Source: JAWLFI01 sp964626595
Lineage (GTDB): Bacteria > Bacteroidota > Bacteroidia > Chitinophagales > Saprospiraceae
Length of the DNA stretch: 64,000 nucleotides
Reading direction: 5' to 3'
Assembly (NCBI GenBank): GCA_964626595.1
Contig: CAZVFU010000003.1
Span: 1 to 64,000 of the forward strand
Of this stretch, positions 42,664-50,897 are shown in pieces. The position numbers and the translations under genes were made by a program. The notes below the pieces were generated by a model. That model made no database searches. It was not told where the DNA came from and saw nothing but the letters and a program-made list of their open reading frames with translations. Position 1 is the first letter of the stretch, and each line of letters begins with the position of its first letter.

Positions 42664-43233
42664 ATGATGGAATGGGACATTTTAATTTTTGAATGGATCA
42701 ACAAAAGTGCTACAAGTGGATTATTTGATTCGATTCTGCCCCCCATTCGGGATGGTGGTTTTTGGCTGCCTCTTTATGTTTTACTTTTCATTTTGGCCCT
42801 GATTCGTTATAAATGGAAAGGCTTTATTTGGTTAGCATTTTGTTTGTTGACGATAGGGGTTTCAGACGGAACTACGAATTATGCATTAAAAAAACAGATT
42901 GAACGACTCCGCCCTTGTCATTCCGATTCGCCGGTAGAAGCTCGATTATTGGTTAGATGTGGAAGCGGATATAGTATGAGCTCTGCTCACGCTTCAAACC
43001 ATATGTCAATGGCCGTCTTTTTTGCTTTTTCTTTATTTTATGGAAACTCAATAGCCGTTTTCATTTTTTTATTTTGGGCTTTGAGCATTGGGTATGCCCA
43101 GATTTATGTGGGTGTTCACTATCCCTTTGATATTTTGGTTGGTTTTGCAGTGGGTGCTCTGGCCGGGATATTGGGATTGTATTTATGGCGAAAATTTGCC
43201 CGCAAAGTTTGGGGGAATCATTTTATTCCTTGA
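42664..43233 (+). CDS. PAP2-superfamily membrane phosphatase
   Basis: 189-residue membrane protein with five or six helices. The acid phosphatase triad is seen as KKQIERLRPC, SSAHASNHMSMAV (SAH variant of SGH) and SIGYAQIYVGVHYPFDILVG. Such enzymes dephosphorylate undecaprenyl pyrophosphate or phosphatidic acid lipids at the periplasmic face. The neighbouring methyltransferase does not reveal the substrate. The gene ends 4 nt before the convergent PiT-like gene. Confidence 0.88.
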   Translation: MMEWDILIFEWINKSATSGLFDSILPPIRDGGFWLPLYVLLFILALIRYKWKGFIWLAFCLLTIGVSDGTTNYALKKQIERLRPCHSDSPVEARLLVRCGSGYSMSSAHASNHMSMAVFFAFSLFYGNSIAVFIFLFWALSIGYAQIYVGVHYPFDILVGFAVGALAGILGLYLWRKFARKVWGNHFIP

Positions 43234-43237
43234 TGAT

Positions 43238-44272
43238 TTAGAAAATAACCGCCAGATACTTGATAAGAAATACAAGAACTATACTGACGACCAACCCAAA
43301 AAAGATCTTACCCAAATCAGAAAACAACATATTAAGGATGGATCGGGCGACATATCCATTTTGAACTAATACGATTCCCATCTCCCGACCCGATAGCAAC
43401 CCAACAAATATCCAGGTTGTTGACATGGGGATTTTACCTCCCCAAATATCAAAATAGTCGTATTTGAAAATGTAAAGAATAATTCCATAAATAAAATCAA
43501 TGAAGGTGGCAGAGCGGATATCTGATGTATTGAATTTTGATCGCACGATCTCTTGAACAGCTCCTCCTTTCCGGTAAAAAATATACCCGAGTAAACCTAC
43601 GATGATCAGCAATGAGATGATGAACTCCCAAACATTCAGGTCATTCCCTCCTCCGAAATAAACGTAAATATTTGCCAGATCCTGAGATAGCCATTGAAAC
43701 CACAAAAATGCAGTGGTGGCCCATTGCACAATAGTCCAGATATACCTTCTCCTTTTTTCCATAGGGCGCAAAACAAAGACGCGCTCTGTAAATCGGCTTA
43801 TAGCTACGAAAATTATTAGACCCGAACTCAGTGCGACGATATAACCCAAAACTGACTTATATATCATCCCACCGAGTTTTTGTTCGGTATCAAAAATACT
43901 GCTAGTTAAAGTGGAAAAATCTGCGGGTAAATCCTGTATAGAAAACAAAGTGAGGATCATGAATGTCGTGCTGACAGGTATTCCCGATCGGGTAATGATC
44001 AACAGGACAATAGGAGGCAGTAAATAGTACCAGGGCATAACCTCTGGGGCGGTAAACTTATCTAAACGGCCGTAGGAAATATCATTCTGTAGAAAACCAT
44101 AAACCAAAGCTACGGATAGTATGCTTGCAGCAAAAAGCCAAAGGCTCCACCAGGGGGCTCTATCTTCATTTGAAGTCAGAAAAGTTCCCAGCGTCTGGAT
44201 GACATCATTGCCAACAACAGAATAAGCGGCCAGAAAAAAACCGACCCACATGACTAACAGCGTGTAATCCAT
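43238..44272 (-). CDS. PiT-like inorganic phosphate transporter, divergent
   Basis: 344-residue inner-membrane protein with about ten helices. VVGNDVIQTLGTFL resembles the first PiT signature (GANDxxN), IPVSTTFMILTLF the PVSTT motif, and near the C-terminus PMSTTWIFVGLLSGREMGI is the second repeat of the same motif. The family moves phosphate with H+ or Na+. The long internal loop of many PiT proteins is missing, so it is a compact relative. The start is ATG at 44272, divergent from pyrG. Confidence 0.75.
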   Translation of the reverse strand: MDYTLLVMWVGFFLAAYSVVGNDVIQTLGTFLTSNEDRAPWWSLWLFAASILSVALVYGFLQNDISYGRLDKFTAPEVMPWYYLLPPIVLLIITRSGIPVSTTFMILTLFSIQDLPADFSTLTSSIFDTEQKLGGMIYKSVLGYIVALSSGLIIFVAISRFTERVFVLRPMEKRRRYIWTIVQWATTAFLWFQWLSQDLANIYVYFGGGNDLNVWEFIISLLIIVGLLGYIFYRKGGAVQEIVRSKFNTSDIRSATFIDFIYGIILYIFKYDYFDIWGGKIPMSTTWIFVGLLSGREMGIVLVQNGYVARSILNMLFSDLGKIFFGLVVSIVLVFLIKYLAVIF

Positions 44273-44435
44273 AATTATAGATTGGAATCCAAAAGTAAGA
44301 ATTCTATATGAGGTTTATGCAGTTCGGAAAGTTTTAATATTGAGTTAATATGGGGTAAAGACGAACAGAGGAAGACTGTGCCATTAGATATCTTTATGTA
44401 CCTTTACATCCCGTAACAACACGAAAATTAATATC

Positions 44436-46049
44436 ATGTCAAAATACATCTTTGTTACGGGCGGGGTTACCTCCTCCTTGGGAAAAGGAATTATAGCTGC
44501 TTCTTTGGGTAAACTTCTTCAAGCTCGAGGTCTTCGAGTGACGATTCAAAAATTTGACCCCTACATAAATGTTGACCCCGGCACACTTAATCCATACGAA
44601 CACGGTGAGTGCTATGTTACTGATGATGGAGCTGAAACTGATTTAGACCTGGGACATTACGAAAGGTTTTTAAACCAATCTATGTCTCAAGCCAACAATG
44701 TAACAACGGGGAGAATCTATCAATCCGTGATCAACAAAGAACGTCGAGGGGATTATTTAGGGAAAACCGTTCAGGTCATTCCCCATATTACGGATGAAAT
44801 CAAAGAGCGTGTTATTGCCTTAAGTCAAACAGGTGAGCACGATATCATTATTACGGAGTTGGGAGGAACGGTAGGGGATATTGAATCTCTTCCCTACATC
44901 GAAGCACTCAGACAATTGCGAAATGAACTAGGGATATCTAATTGTCTGGTTATCCATCTTACATTAATTCCATATTTGTCTGCCGCCAAAGAGTTGAAAA
45001 CAAAGCCTACTCAACACTCAGTTAAGGAATTATTGACTTCAGGTATTCAACCGGATTTGTTAGTTTGTCGGACAGAACATGAGCTCACCGAAGAGATCAG
45101 GACTAAATTAGCTTTGTTTTGCAATGTAGATCGCGAATCGGTAATTGAAGCCATTGATGCAAGCTCTATTTATGATGTACCCTTGCTCATGCTCAAAGAG
45201 AAGCTGGATAGAATGGTTCTCAAGAAAATGAAAATCACTGAATTTAAGGAGAAGGTAGATCTGGATGCCTGGAAAGTGTTTCTTGGACACCAAAAAAATC
45301 CGCTTCACGAAATAAAAGTGGGTCTGATAGGGAAATACAATGAGTTGCAGGATGCCTATAAATCTATTTATGAGTCTCTCTATCATGCGGGGGCTGTTTC
45401 TGAGACGAATGTTAGAGTCGTTCCTATTCATTCTGAACGCCTCGAAGATCCGGAATATAAATTTGAGGAGCTGTTGCAATACGATGCAGTTATAGTGGCT
45501 CCGGGATTTGGTTCCCGAGGAATTGACGGCAAATTAAATGCGATTCGCTTTGTTAGAGAGAATGACATTCCCTTTTTAGGGATTTGCTTAGGAATGCAAT
45601 GTGCAGTTGTAGAGTTTGCACGAAATGTACTAGGGTTACCTCATGCGTCAAGTACAGAGTGGGAATCCAGCTCATCGGATCCCATTATAGATATCATGCC
45701 GGATCAAAAAGATATTGGTGAAATGGGAGGAACTATGAGATTGGGGAAGTATACATGTAAACTTTTAAAAGGAAGCTTGGCACGCAAAATTTATGGGCAA
45801 TCACAGATTGAAGAAAGACATCGCCATCGTTACGAATTCAATAATACTTACCTCAAACAATTGGAAAATAAAGGGATGCTGGCTTCCGGTAGAAATCCGG
45901 AGAAAGATCTCGTAGAAATTATTGAGCTAAAAAATCATCCTTGGTTTATCGGTGTCCAATATCACCCCGAGTATAAAAGCAGGGTGGAGCGCCCTCACCC
46001 TTTATTCGTATCCTTTGTTCAGGCAGCGCTAGAGTATCACGAAAAATGA
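44436..46049 (+). CDS. pyrG: CTP synthase
   Basis: Makes CTP from UTP, ATP and glutamine. The 537-residue enzyme has the synthase domain (KYIFVTGGVTSSLGKGI, DPYINVDPGTLNPYEHGE, TELGGTVGDIES) and a C-terminal class I glutaminase. The nucleophile is in FLGICLGMQCAVVEF, and the His-Glu pair in GVQYHPEYKSR. Length and motifs are complete. The 3' end overlaps the trmH-like gene by 4 nt. Upstream, TACCTTTA about 30-40 nt before the start is a near match to the -7 box. Confidence 0.96.
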   Translation: MSKYIFVTGGVTSSLGKGIIAASLGKLLQARGLRVTIQKFDPYINVDPGTLNPYEHGECYVTDDGAETDLDLGHYERFLNQSMSQANNVTTGRIYQSVINKERRGDYLGKTVQVIPHITDEIKERVIALSQTGEHDIIITELGGTVGDIESLPYIEALRQLRNELGISNCLVIHLTLIPYLSAAKELKTKPTQHSVKELLTSGIQPDLLVCRTEHELTEEIRTKLALFCNVDRESVIEAIDASSIYDVPLLMLKEKLDRMVLKKMKITEFKEKVDLDAWKVFLGHQKNPLHEIKVGLIGKYNELQDAYKSIYESLYHAGAVSETNVRVVPIHSERLEDPEYKFEELLQYDAVIVAPGFGSRGIDGKLNAIRFVRENDIPFLGICLGMQCAVVEFARNVLGLPHASSTEWESSSSDPIIDIMPDQKDIGEMGGTMRLGKYTCKLLKGSLARKIYGQSQIEERHRHRYEFNNTYLKQLENKGMLASGRNPEKDLVEIIELKNHPWFIGVQYHPEYKSRVERPHPLFVSFVQAALEYHEK

Positions 46050-46591
46050 GATATCGCAAATTAAAACTGGATGAGCTCAATAGGAAAACGGTTCCTGAAT
46101 TTCAAAAGTCCATTAAATATCCAGTTGTATTTGTTCTGGATAATATTCGATCTGCCCTAAATGTGGGAAGTATTTTCCGCACTGCAGACGCTATGGGATT
46201 TGATCACCTTTTACTTTACGGAATAACAGCTCAACCGCCGCATAAAGAAATCAATAAGACCGCCATTGGAGCCACAGCATCAGTTTCATGGAGTTATTTT
46301 TCAGAGGCTACTTCATTGCTCGAGTACCTTGATTCGGAGGGTTATCTCCTTGTTGGAATTGAGCAAACGGAAGGGAGTACGTCTCTTCAAGACTGGAATC
46401 CTAATTTTCAAAAGCATAAATACGCCCTTTTTTTAGGAAATGAGGTGGATGGCGTATCTGAGGAGTTTTTAAACCATCTGGATATCGCTATTGAAATCCC
46501 CCAATTTGGGACGAAACACTCTTTCAATGTAGCAGTAAGTGCAGGAATAGTGGGCTGGCACGCTTTGCTTAAAGGACACTTGAGCTCGTGA
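46046..46591 (+). CDS. SpoU/TrmH-family RNA 2'-O-methyltransferase
   Basis: 181-residue knotted methyltransferase. The three SpoU motifs are present: VLDNIRSALNVGSIFRTAD (motif 1, Asn-Arg), YALFLGNEVDGVS (motif 2, SAM-binding) and IEIPQFGTKHSFNVAVSAGIV (motif 3, written IPQFGTKHSFNV). The N-terminal extension of rRNA-type enzymes is absent, so it is a compact form. Substrate could be tRNA (position 18 or 34) or rRNA; sequence does not decide. It is coupled to pyrG by an ATGA overlap. Confidence 0.9.
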   Translation: MRYRKLKLDELNRKTVPEFQKSIKYPVVFVLDNIRSALNVGSIFRTADAMGFDHLLLYGITAQPPHKEINKTAIGATASVSWSYFSEATSLLEYLDSEGYLLVGIEQTEGSTSLQDWNPNFQKHKYALFLGNEVDGVSEEFLNHLDIAIEIPQFGTKHSFNVAVSAGIVGWHALLKGHLSS

Positions 46592-46601
46592 TTCTGTTTT
46601 C

Positions 46602-47204
46602 TTAAAAGTTTTCTTTATCCCACCGCAACCCTAAAATTAGACCCACTTGAAAAGCGGCCGTGCCGGATCTCTCGACACCGACAGGACGTGTAAATTGATC
46701 ATGAAGGTATATAAGCCGAGCAAAAGGACTTACTGTGATGTAGTCTGAAAGACCTATATCTATTCCAGCTCCAGCTTTAAAACCCCATAGAAGCTCGCTT
46801 GCTCTTTCCCATTCCGATGGACTTCCTAAAGGCAATCCCACGTAGGGTGCTACAGTGAAAAAGAAGCCCTTTTTTACGAAATCATTGGATTTGCCAAAAG
46901 TGGGACACTGGCAATCATTAAACCAGTCCATGGGATAAAACAAAGTTTGAAATTCAAAACTCATTCCTTGGAATGACTGATCTGTAGATCTGCTGTTCAG
47001 GCTCTCAAATCCAAGAAATGGGCGAAACTCTAATCTTACCCTTTTGGCGCGAAACCAATAGTCAATGCCGGCGGTGAAACTATTGTAAGTTGCAGACTGT
47101 TCTTCAACTGAATTGAAATTATGATAGTGCCCTTGAATGCCTATTTGAGCTTTTATTGCATTTGCTGCAAAAAAGAGGAATAGGATTAGTAATTTTGCCT
47201 TCAT
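46602..47204 (-). CDS. Outer-membrane beta-barrel protein, unknown function
   Basis: 200-residue exported barrel from an ATG at 47204. The signal peptide is MKAKLLILFLFFAANAIKAQ. Strands such as RVRLEFRPFLGFESLNS, FFFTVAPYVGLPLG and LLWGFKAGAGIDIGLSDYITVSP end in AAFQVGLILGLRW. There are two Cys (DCQCPTFGKS) that could form a disulfide. No function is recognised. An ATG at 47216 (two residues after which lies Met) is the alternative start; either way it is head to head with the rimO start, 1-13 nt away. It converges with the trmH gene. Confidence 0.75.
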   Translation of the reverse strand: MKAKLLILFLFFAANAIKAQIGIQGHYHNFNSVEEQSATYNSFTAGIDYWFRAKRVRLEFRPFLGFESLNSRSTDQSFQGMSFEFQTLFYPMDWFNDCQCPTFGKSNDFVKKGFFFTVAPYVGLPLGSPSEWERASELLWGFKAGAGIDIGLSDYITVSPFARLIYLHDQFTRPVGVERSGTAAFQVGLILGLRWDKENF

Positions 47205-47217
47205 TAAACCATACATT

Positions 47218-48534
47218 TTGAAAGTAAACACCTTAAAGTCTGATAAAGTTAACATTATAACGCTGGGATGTTCAAAAAACCTGGTGGATTCCGAGGAAAT
47301 TCTAACTCAGTTGCGAGGCAATCAGATTGAAGCAGAGCATGAAAAGGAGGAAAGTGAGGCCAATATCATCATAGTTAATACCTGTGGGTTCATCGATTTA
47401 GCTAAAAAGGAGTCAGTAGATACGATTCTGCATTATGCTGAGCAGAAGAAGCAAGGAGTAATTGAAAAGCTCTATGTTACCGGATGTTTATCTCAGCGAT
47501 ATAAAGATGATCTGGAAAAAGAGATCCCTGAGGTGGATGCTTTTTTTGGGACAATGGACTTGCCAGCCTTGTTAGCACGCTTTGAGGCTGATTATAAGCA
47601 TGAACTCTTGGGGCAGCGCAATATTTCAACGCCCCAGCATTTCGCATATTTGAAAATCTCGGAAGGTTGCAATCGAACCTGCGCATTCTGCGCTATCCCG
47701 CTGATGCGCGGTAAACATCGCTCACAACCTATCGAAAATTTAGTTGAGGAAGCCAAGGGATTAGCTCGGATTGGAGTTAAGGAAATCAATCTTATCGCTC
47801 AGGAATTGACCTATTATGGCCTTGACCTGTATAAACGTCGCGCCCTTCCTGAGTTGTTAGATGCATTGTCTGAAGTAGAAGGGATCGAATGGATTCGTTT
47901 GCACTATGCGTACCCTACTAAGTTTCCCAGAGAAATTTTTGACGCTATGGTTAAAAATGATTCTGTCTGTAATTATTTGGATATTCCCTTACAACATGCA
48001 TCAAATGATGTTCTGAATCGGATGCGTAGACAGATTACGGTTGAGGAGACCAGGGACCTTTTGGACTATGCGAGAGCGGTAGTACCCCAATTAGCCTTGA
48101 GAACTACAGTGTTGGTGGGATTTCCGGGAGAAACCGAAGAGGAGTTTGAAGAGCTGTGCTCTTTTGTAGAGGAACAGCGTTTTGATAGATTAGGTGTTTT
48201 CAAATATTCACACGAAGAGAACACTCTGGCTCACGCATTGGAGGATGACGTACCTCCTGAAATTAAAGAGGAGAGAGCTCAATTAATTATGGAGATTCAG
48301 AGAGGTATTAATTGGGAAAAAAACCAGCGCTTAGTCGGAACCACACAACGTATGCTTGTTGACCGCTATGAATCCAATCATTTTGTGGGAAGAACATACA
48401 GAGACTCTCACGAGGTGGATAATGAGGTAAAAGTTCGGGCGGACAAACATTTCCTTCGAGTTGGAGACTTCACTATGGTAAATATAGTGGATGCCGATGA
48501 TTTTAATCTATATGCAGAACCTTTAAGCACTTGA
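47218..48534 (+). CDS. rimO: Ribosomal protein S12 methylthiotransferase RimO
   Basis: Radical-SAM enzyme adding a methylthio group to an aspartate of ribosomal protein S12. The 438-residue protein has the N-terminal UPF0004 domain with three cluster Cys (ITLGCSKNLVDSEE, VNTCGFIDLAKKE, VTGCLSQRYKDDL), the radical SAM CNRTCAFCAIP (CxxxCxxC), and a C-terminal TRAM domain (MLVDRYESNHFVGRTYRDSHEVD). RimO-specific ASNDVLNRMRR is seen rather than MiaB features. The start is TTG at 47218. The N-terminus agrees with the usual family start. Confidence 0.94.
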   Translation: MKVNTLKSDKVNIITLGCSKNLVDSEEILTQLRGNQIEAEHEKEESEANIIIVNTCGFIDLAKKESVDTILHYAEQKKQGVIEKLYVTGCLSQRYKDDLEKEIPEVDAFFGTMDLPALLARFEADYKHELLGQRNISTPQHFAYLKISEGCNRTCAFCAIPLMRGKHRSQPIENLVEEAKGLARIGVKEINLIAQELTYYGLDLYKRRALPELLDALSEVEGIEWIRLHYAYPTKFPREIFDAMVKNDSVCNYLDIPLQHASNDVLNRMRRQITVEETRDLLDYARAVVPQLALRTTVLVGFPGETEEEFEELCSFVEEQRFDRLGVFKYSHEENTLAHALEDDVPPEIKEERAQLIMEIQRGINWEKNQRLVGTTQRMLVDRYESNHFVGRTYRDSHEVDNEVKVRADKHFLRVGDFTMVNIVDADDFNLYAEPLST

Positions 48535-48550
48535 TCTTATTAGGTTAAGT

Positions 48551-49018
48551 ATGAGATTAAATTTAGATCAAGCGATATCTTACCTTAAAGATCCGATTTC
48601 TCTGGCTGTAGCAGTGCTCATTTTAAGTGTAATTATTTCAACTGCCGGGATGTCTTTAGGGTGGTTTGGCTTGATAGAAACATACGATCTTTTCCCCTGG
48701 ATGATTGCGGCTGCCATGCTTTTATACTATTCCTTTTTCACTGCGATTATATTGATGGTCACGCGAGACTCGGCCAGAGACTGGAGTAGGGCAATATATG
48801 GCTTTATGGGTTTCGTTCTCCTTAGTGGATTATATGCATGGCTGTTGTCTGGGCTCAGTATTTATCAGGCTCAAACATACCAATCAATATATATCGTCTT
48901 AACTCTGGCATTTTTCGTCTTTTTGTCTATCGGTTCAACTGTGAAGTTTATTGTTGACTTTACTCATAAACGAGATGCGCAAGCAGATAAACGAACAGAC
49001 ACCCCAAAAAATCAATGA
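48551..49018 (+). CDS. Small four-helix membrane protein, unknown
   Basis: 155-residue protein with four predicted membrane helices (residues 18-38, 48-70, 82-100, 112-134) and a charged tail (HKRDAQADKRTDTPKNQ). No family is recognised. It follows rimO by 16 nt and its stop overlaps the msrB ATG by 4 nt, so the three genes form one transcriptional unit. Function is not inferred. Confidence 0.75.
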   Translation: MRLNLDQAISYLKDPISLAVAVLILSVIISTAGMSLGWFGLIETYDLFPWMIAAAMLLYYSFFTAIILMVTRDSARDWSRAIYGFMGFVLLSGLYAWLLSGLSIYQAQTYQSIYIVLTLAFFVFLSIGSTVKFIVDFTHKRDAQADKRTDTPKNQ

Positions 49019-49539
49019 ATATGAATACGCGTTTTGTTTTAATTACCTGGATTTTTCTGCCTCTAATTTGGAGTTGCGGGTTTTCACAGAATGATAGTAA
49101 TTCCGCCTTACCACAAGAGTTTGGTGACACGAACCCCAAGGCCAGTTTGACAAAAGTTGAGAAGTCAAGCTCGGAATGGAAAGAAGAATTAAGTCCCACT
49201 GCTTTTCGGGTGCTACGTGAAGAAGGGACTGAGCGAGCCTTTTCCGGGGAATACTGGAATCTAAAGAAAGAAGGAGTATACTCTTGTGCAGGCTGTGGCT
49301 TAGATCTATTTCATTCTGACCATAAATTCAAGTCAGGCACAGGCTGGCCTAGCTTTTATAAGCCTGTAGAAAAAGGCGTGATTGCTTATCGAGATGATGG
49401 CTCTTTTGGAATGAGCAGGGTAGAGGTTCACTGCGCTCAATGTGGCGGACATCAGGGACATGTGTTCCGCGATGGCCCGGAGCCTACCGGATTGAGATAT
49501 TGCATTAATTCCGTATCACTCGATTTCCGGGAAGAGTAA
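49015..49539 (+). CDS. msrB: Peptide methionine-(R)-S-oxide reductase MsrB, lipoprotein
   Basis: Reduces the R-epimer of methionine sulfoxide. The 174-residue protein has a lipoprotein signal ending WSC (Cys21), two zinc-binding CxxC pairs (Cys91/94 in CAGC and Cys140/143 in CAQC), the substrate-binding GTGWPSFYKPV, and the catalytic Cys163 in RYCINSVSLDF. Cys and Arg at the catalytic site are intact. Together with lipoprotein MsrA at 6431, this makes a pair for repairing oxidised methionine outside the cytoplasm, though they are 42 kb apart. Confidence 0.95.
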   Translation: MNMNTRFVLITWIFLPLIWSCGFSQNDSNSALPQEFGDTNPKASLTKVEKSSSEWKEELSPTAFRVLREEGTERAFSGEYWNLKKEGVYSCAGCGLDLFHSDHKFKSGTGWPSFYKPVEKGVIAYRDDGSFGMSRVEVHCAQCGGHQGHVFRDGPEPTGLRYCINSVSLDFREE

Positions 49540-49562
49540 AATCGCTATTATTATTTCTACTA

Positions 49563-50840
49563 CTACTCTGCAGAAAGAATGAATTTATTCTTCTTTCCGT
49601 TGTCGAGCAGGATATATTTTCCATGCAGTAAATAGCTGGTATTGATCAGGGCTTCTGGATCACTAAACTTGTCTTTATTAACAGCAACAGCATTTCCTTT
49701 TAACGCTCGGCGAGCTTCCGATTTCGAAGCACAAATCTCTGTATGTTCTGACAATAACTCTAGCAATGGAATCCCTTTCTCGAGCTCAATTTTGCTTATG
49801 GAAAAAGCAGGGATTTCTTTCGCGATGATATCCAGGTCTTTGCGCTCCAGAGATTCGGCATCAGCAGCCTTCGCTTTTTTATTAAACAAAAATTGGGTCA
49901 CTACCTGCGCAGAGTGAAATGCGGCATCAGAATGAATTCGAGCCGTGATTTCAGCAGCTAATTGTTTTTTAACAGCTTGTGGGTTCTCGTCAATTTCGGA
50001 AATCAAATTCTCGATTTCCTCTCTGGGCTTCAGTGAAAAGTATTTTAAAAACTTCGCTAAGTCGGCATCACTCGTATTGAGCCAAAATTGATAAAAAGCG
50101 TAAGGTGATGTCATTTTTGGATCTAACCAAATATTTCCTTCCGCCGACTTCCCAAATTTTGTACCATCTGCTTTCGTCAATAAGGGAGTAGTCAGAGCGT
50201 AAGCATTTGCATCTGGAATATTCTTGCGAATAAACTCAGTTCCTGAGGTGATATTCCCCCATTGATCAGATCCACCCATTTGCAATTGGCAGTTGTATTT
50301 TTCGTACAGCATCTGAAAGTCGTAGGCTTGAAGCAACTGATAGGAAAATTCTGTAAATGAAATCCCCGCATCCATTCTGTTTTTAACAGATTCCTTAGAT
50401 AGCATGTAATTGACCGTCAATACCTTACCCGCATTGCGCAAGAAGTCCAAAACATTCATATCCCGGTAGAAATCGAGATTATTTATTAAAAGGGCTTTGT
50501 TTTTACCCGATGAAAAATTGAGAAATTGAGATAGTTGCTGAAATTGAAACTCTAAATTTTGATCCAGCTCCTCTTCCGTCTTTAGCAGTCGCTCCTGGTC
50601 CTTTCCACTGGGGTCTCCAATGCGACCTGTGGCTCCTCCCATTAATACAATGGGAGTATGTCCGGACTCCTGAAATAATTTCAATATCATAATCTGAACA
50701 TAGTTTCCGATGGTCAAAGAGGGAGCAGTTGGATCAAAACCAATATATCCAATGACTTGATCCTCAGAAAATAAGTTCTCGATATTCGGAGTATGATTAT
50801 CAATCATTCCTCTCCACTTCATTTCTTCGTAAAAGTTCAT
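49563..50840 (-). CDS. tyrS: Tyrosyl-tRNA synthetase
   Basis: Charges tRNA-Tyr. The 425-residue protein is full length, with a class I catalytic core (GYIGFDPTAPSL, GGATGRIGDPSGKDQE, QAYDFQMLYEKYNCQLQMGGSDQWGN split by residues) and KMSKS-equivalent ADGTKFGKSAEGN. A C-terminal S4-like RNA-binding domain has ASKSEARRALKG. The HIGH signature reads TIGN at 43-46 (SLTIGNYVQ), so its first His is Thr. I believe several Bacteroidota TyrRS share this, but I could not check. The promoter is probably that at 50856-50883. Confidence 0.94.
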   Translation of the reverse strand: MNFYEEMKWRGMIDNHTPNIENLFSEDQVIGYIGFDPTAPSLTIGNYVQIMILKLFQESGHTPIVLMGGATGRIGDPSGKDQERLLKTEEELDQNLEFQFQQLSQFLNFSSGKNKALLINNLDFYRDMNVLDFLRNAGKVLTVNYMLSKESVKNRMDAGISFTEFSYQLLQAYDFQMLYEKYNCQLQMGGSDQWGNITSGTEFIRKNIPDANAYALTTPLLTKADGTKFGKSAEGNIWLDPKMTSPYAFYQFWLNTSDADLAKFLKYFSLKPREEIENLISEIDENPQAVKKQLAAEITARIHSDAAFHSAQVVTQFLFNKKAKAADAESLERKDLDIIAKEIPAFSISKIELEKGIPLLELLSEHTEICASKSEARRALKGNAVAVNKDKFSDPEALINTSYLLHGKYILLDNGKKNKFILSAE

Positions 50841-50855
50841 GGGCGACTTTTAGTT

Positions 50856-50883
50856 CAAAGGTAATATAAATCCTTTTTCTCAA
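50856..50883 (-). promoter_or_regulatory. Candidate promoter for tyrS
   Basis: On the minus strand, TTG (50883-50881), 17 nt, TACCTTTG (50863-50856). A start site near 50850 gives a leader of about 10 nt. It touches the divergent lolC/E -7 box (50885-50892), so the two promoters overlap. Confidence 0.5.
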
Positions 50884-50884
50884 G

Positions 50885-50892
50885 TATATTTG
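50885..50892 (+). promoter_or_regulatory. Candidate -7 box for the LolC/E permease gene
   Basis: TATATTTG matches TAnnTTTG, and only 5 nt separate it from the ATG at 50898. As at ftsE, transcription would begin at or near the start codon. No -33 TTG is seen at the usual distance. Confidence 0.4.
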
Positions 50893-50897
50893 TCATC

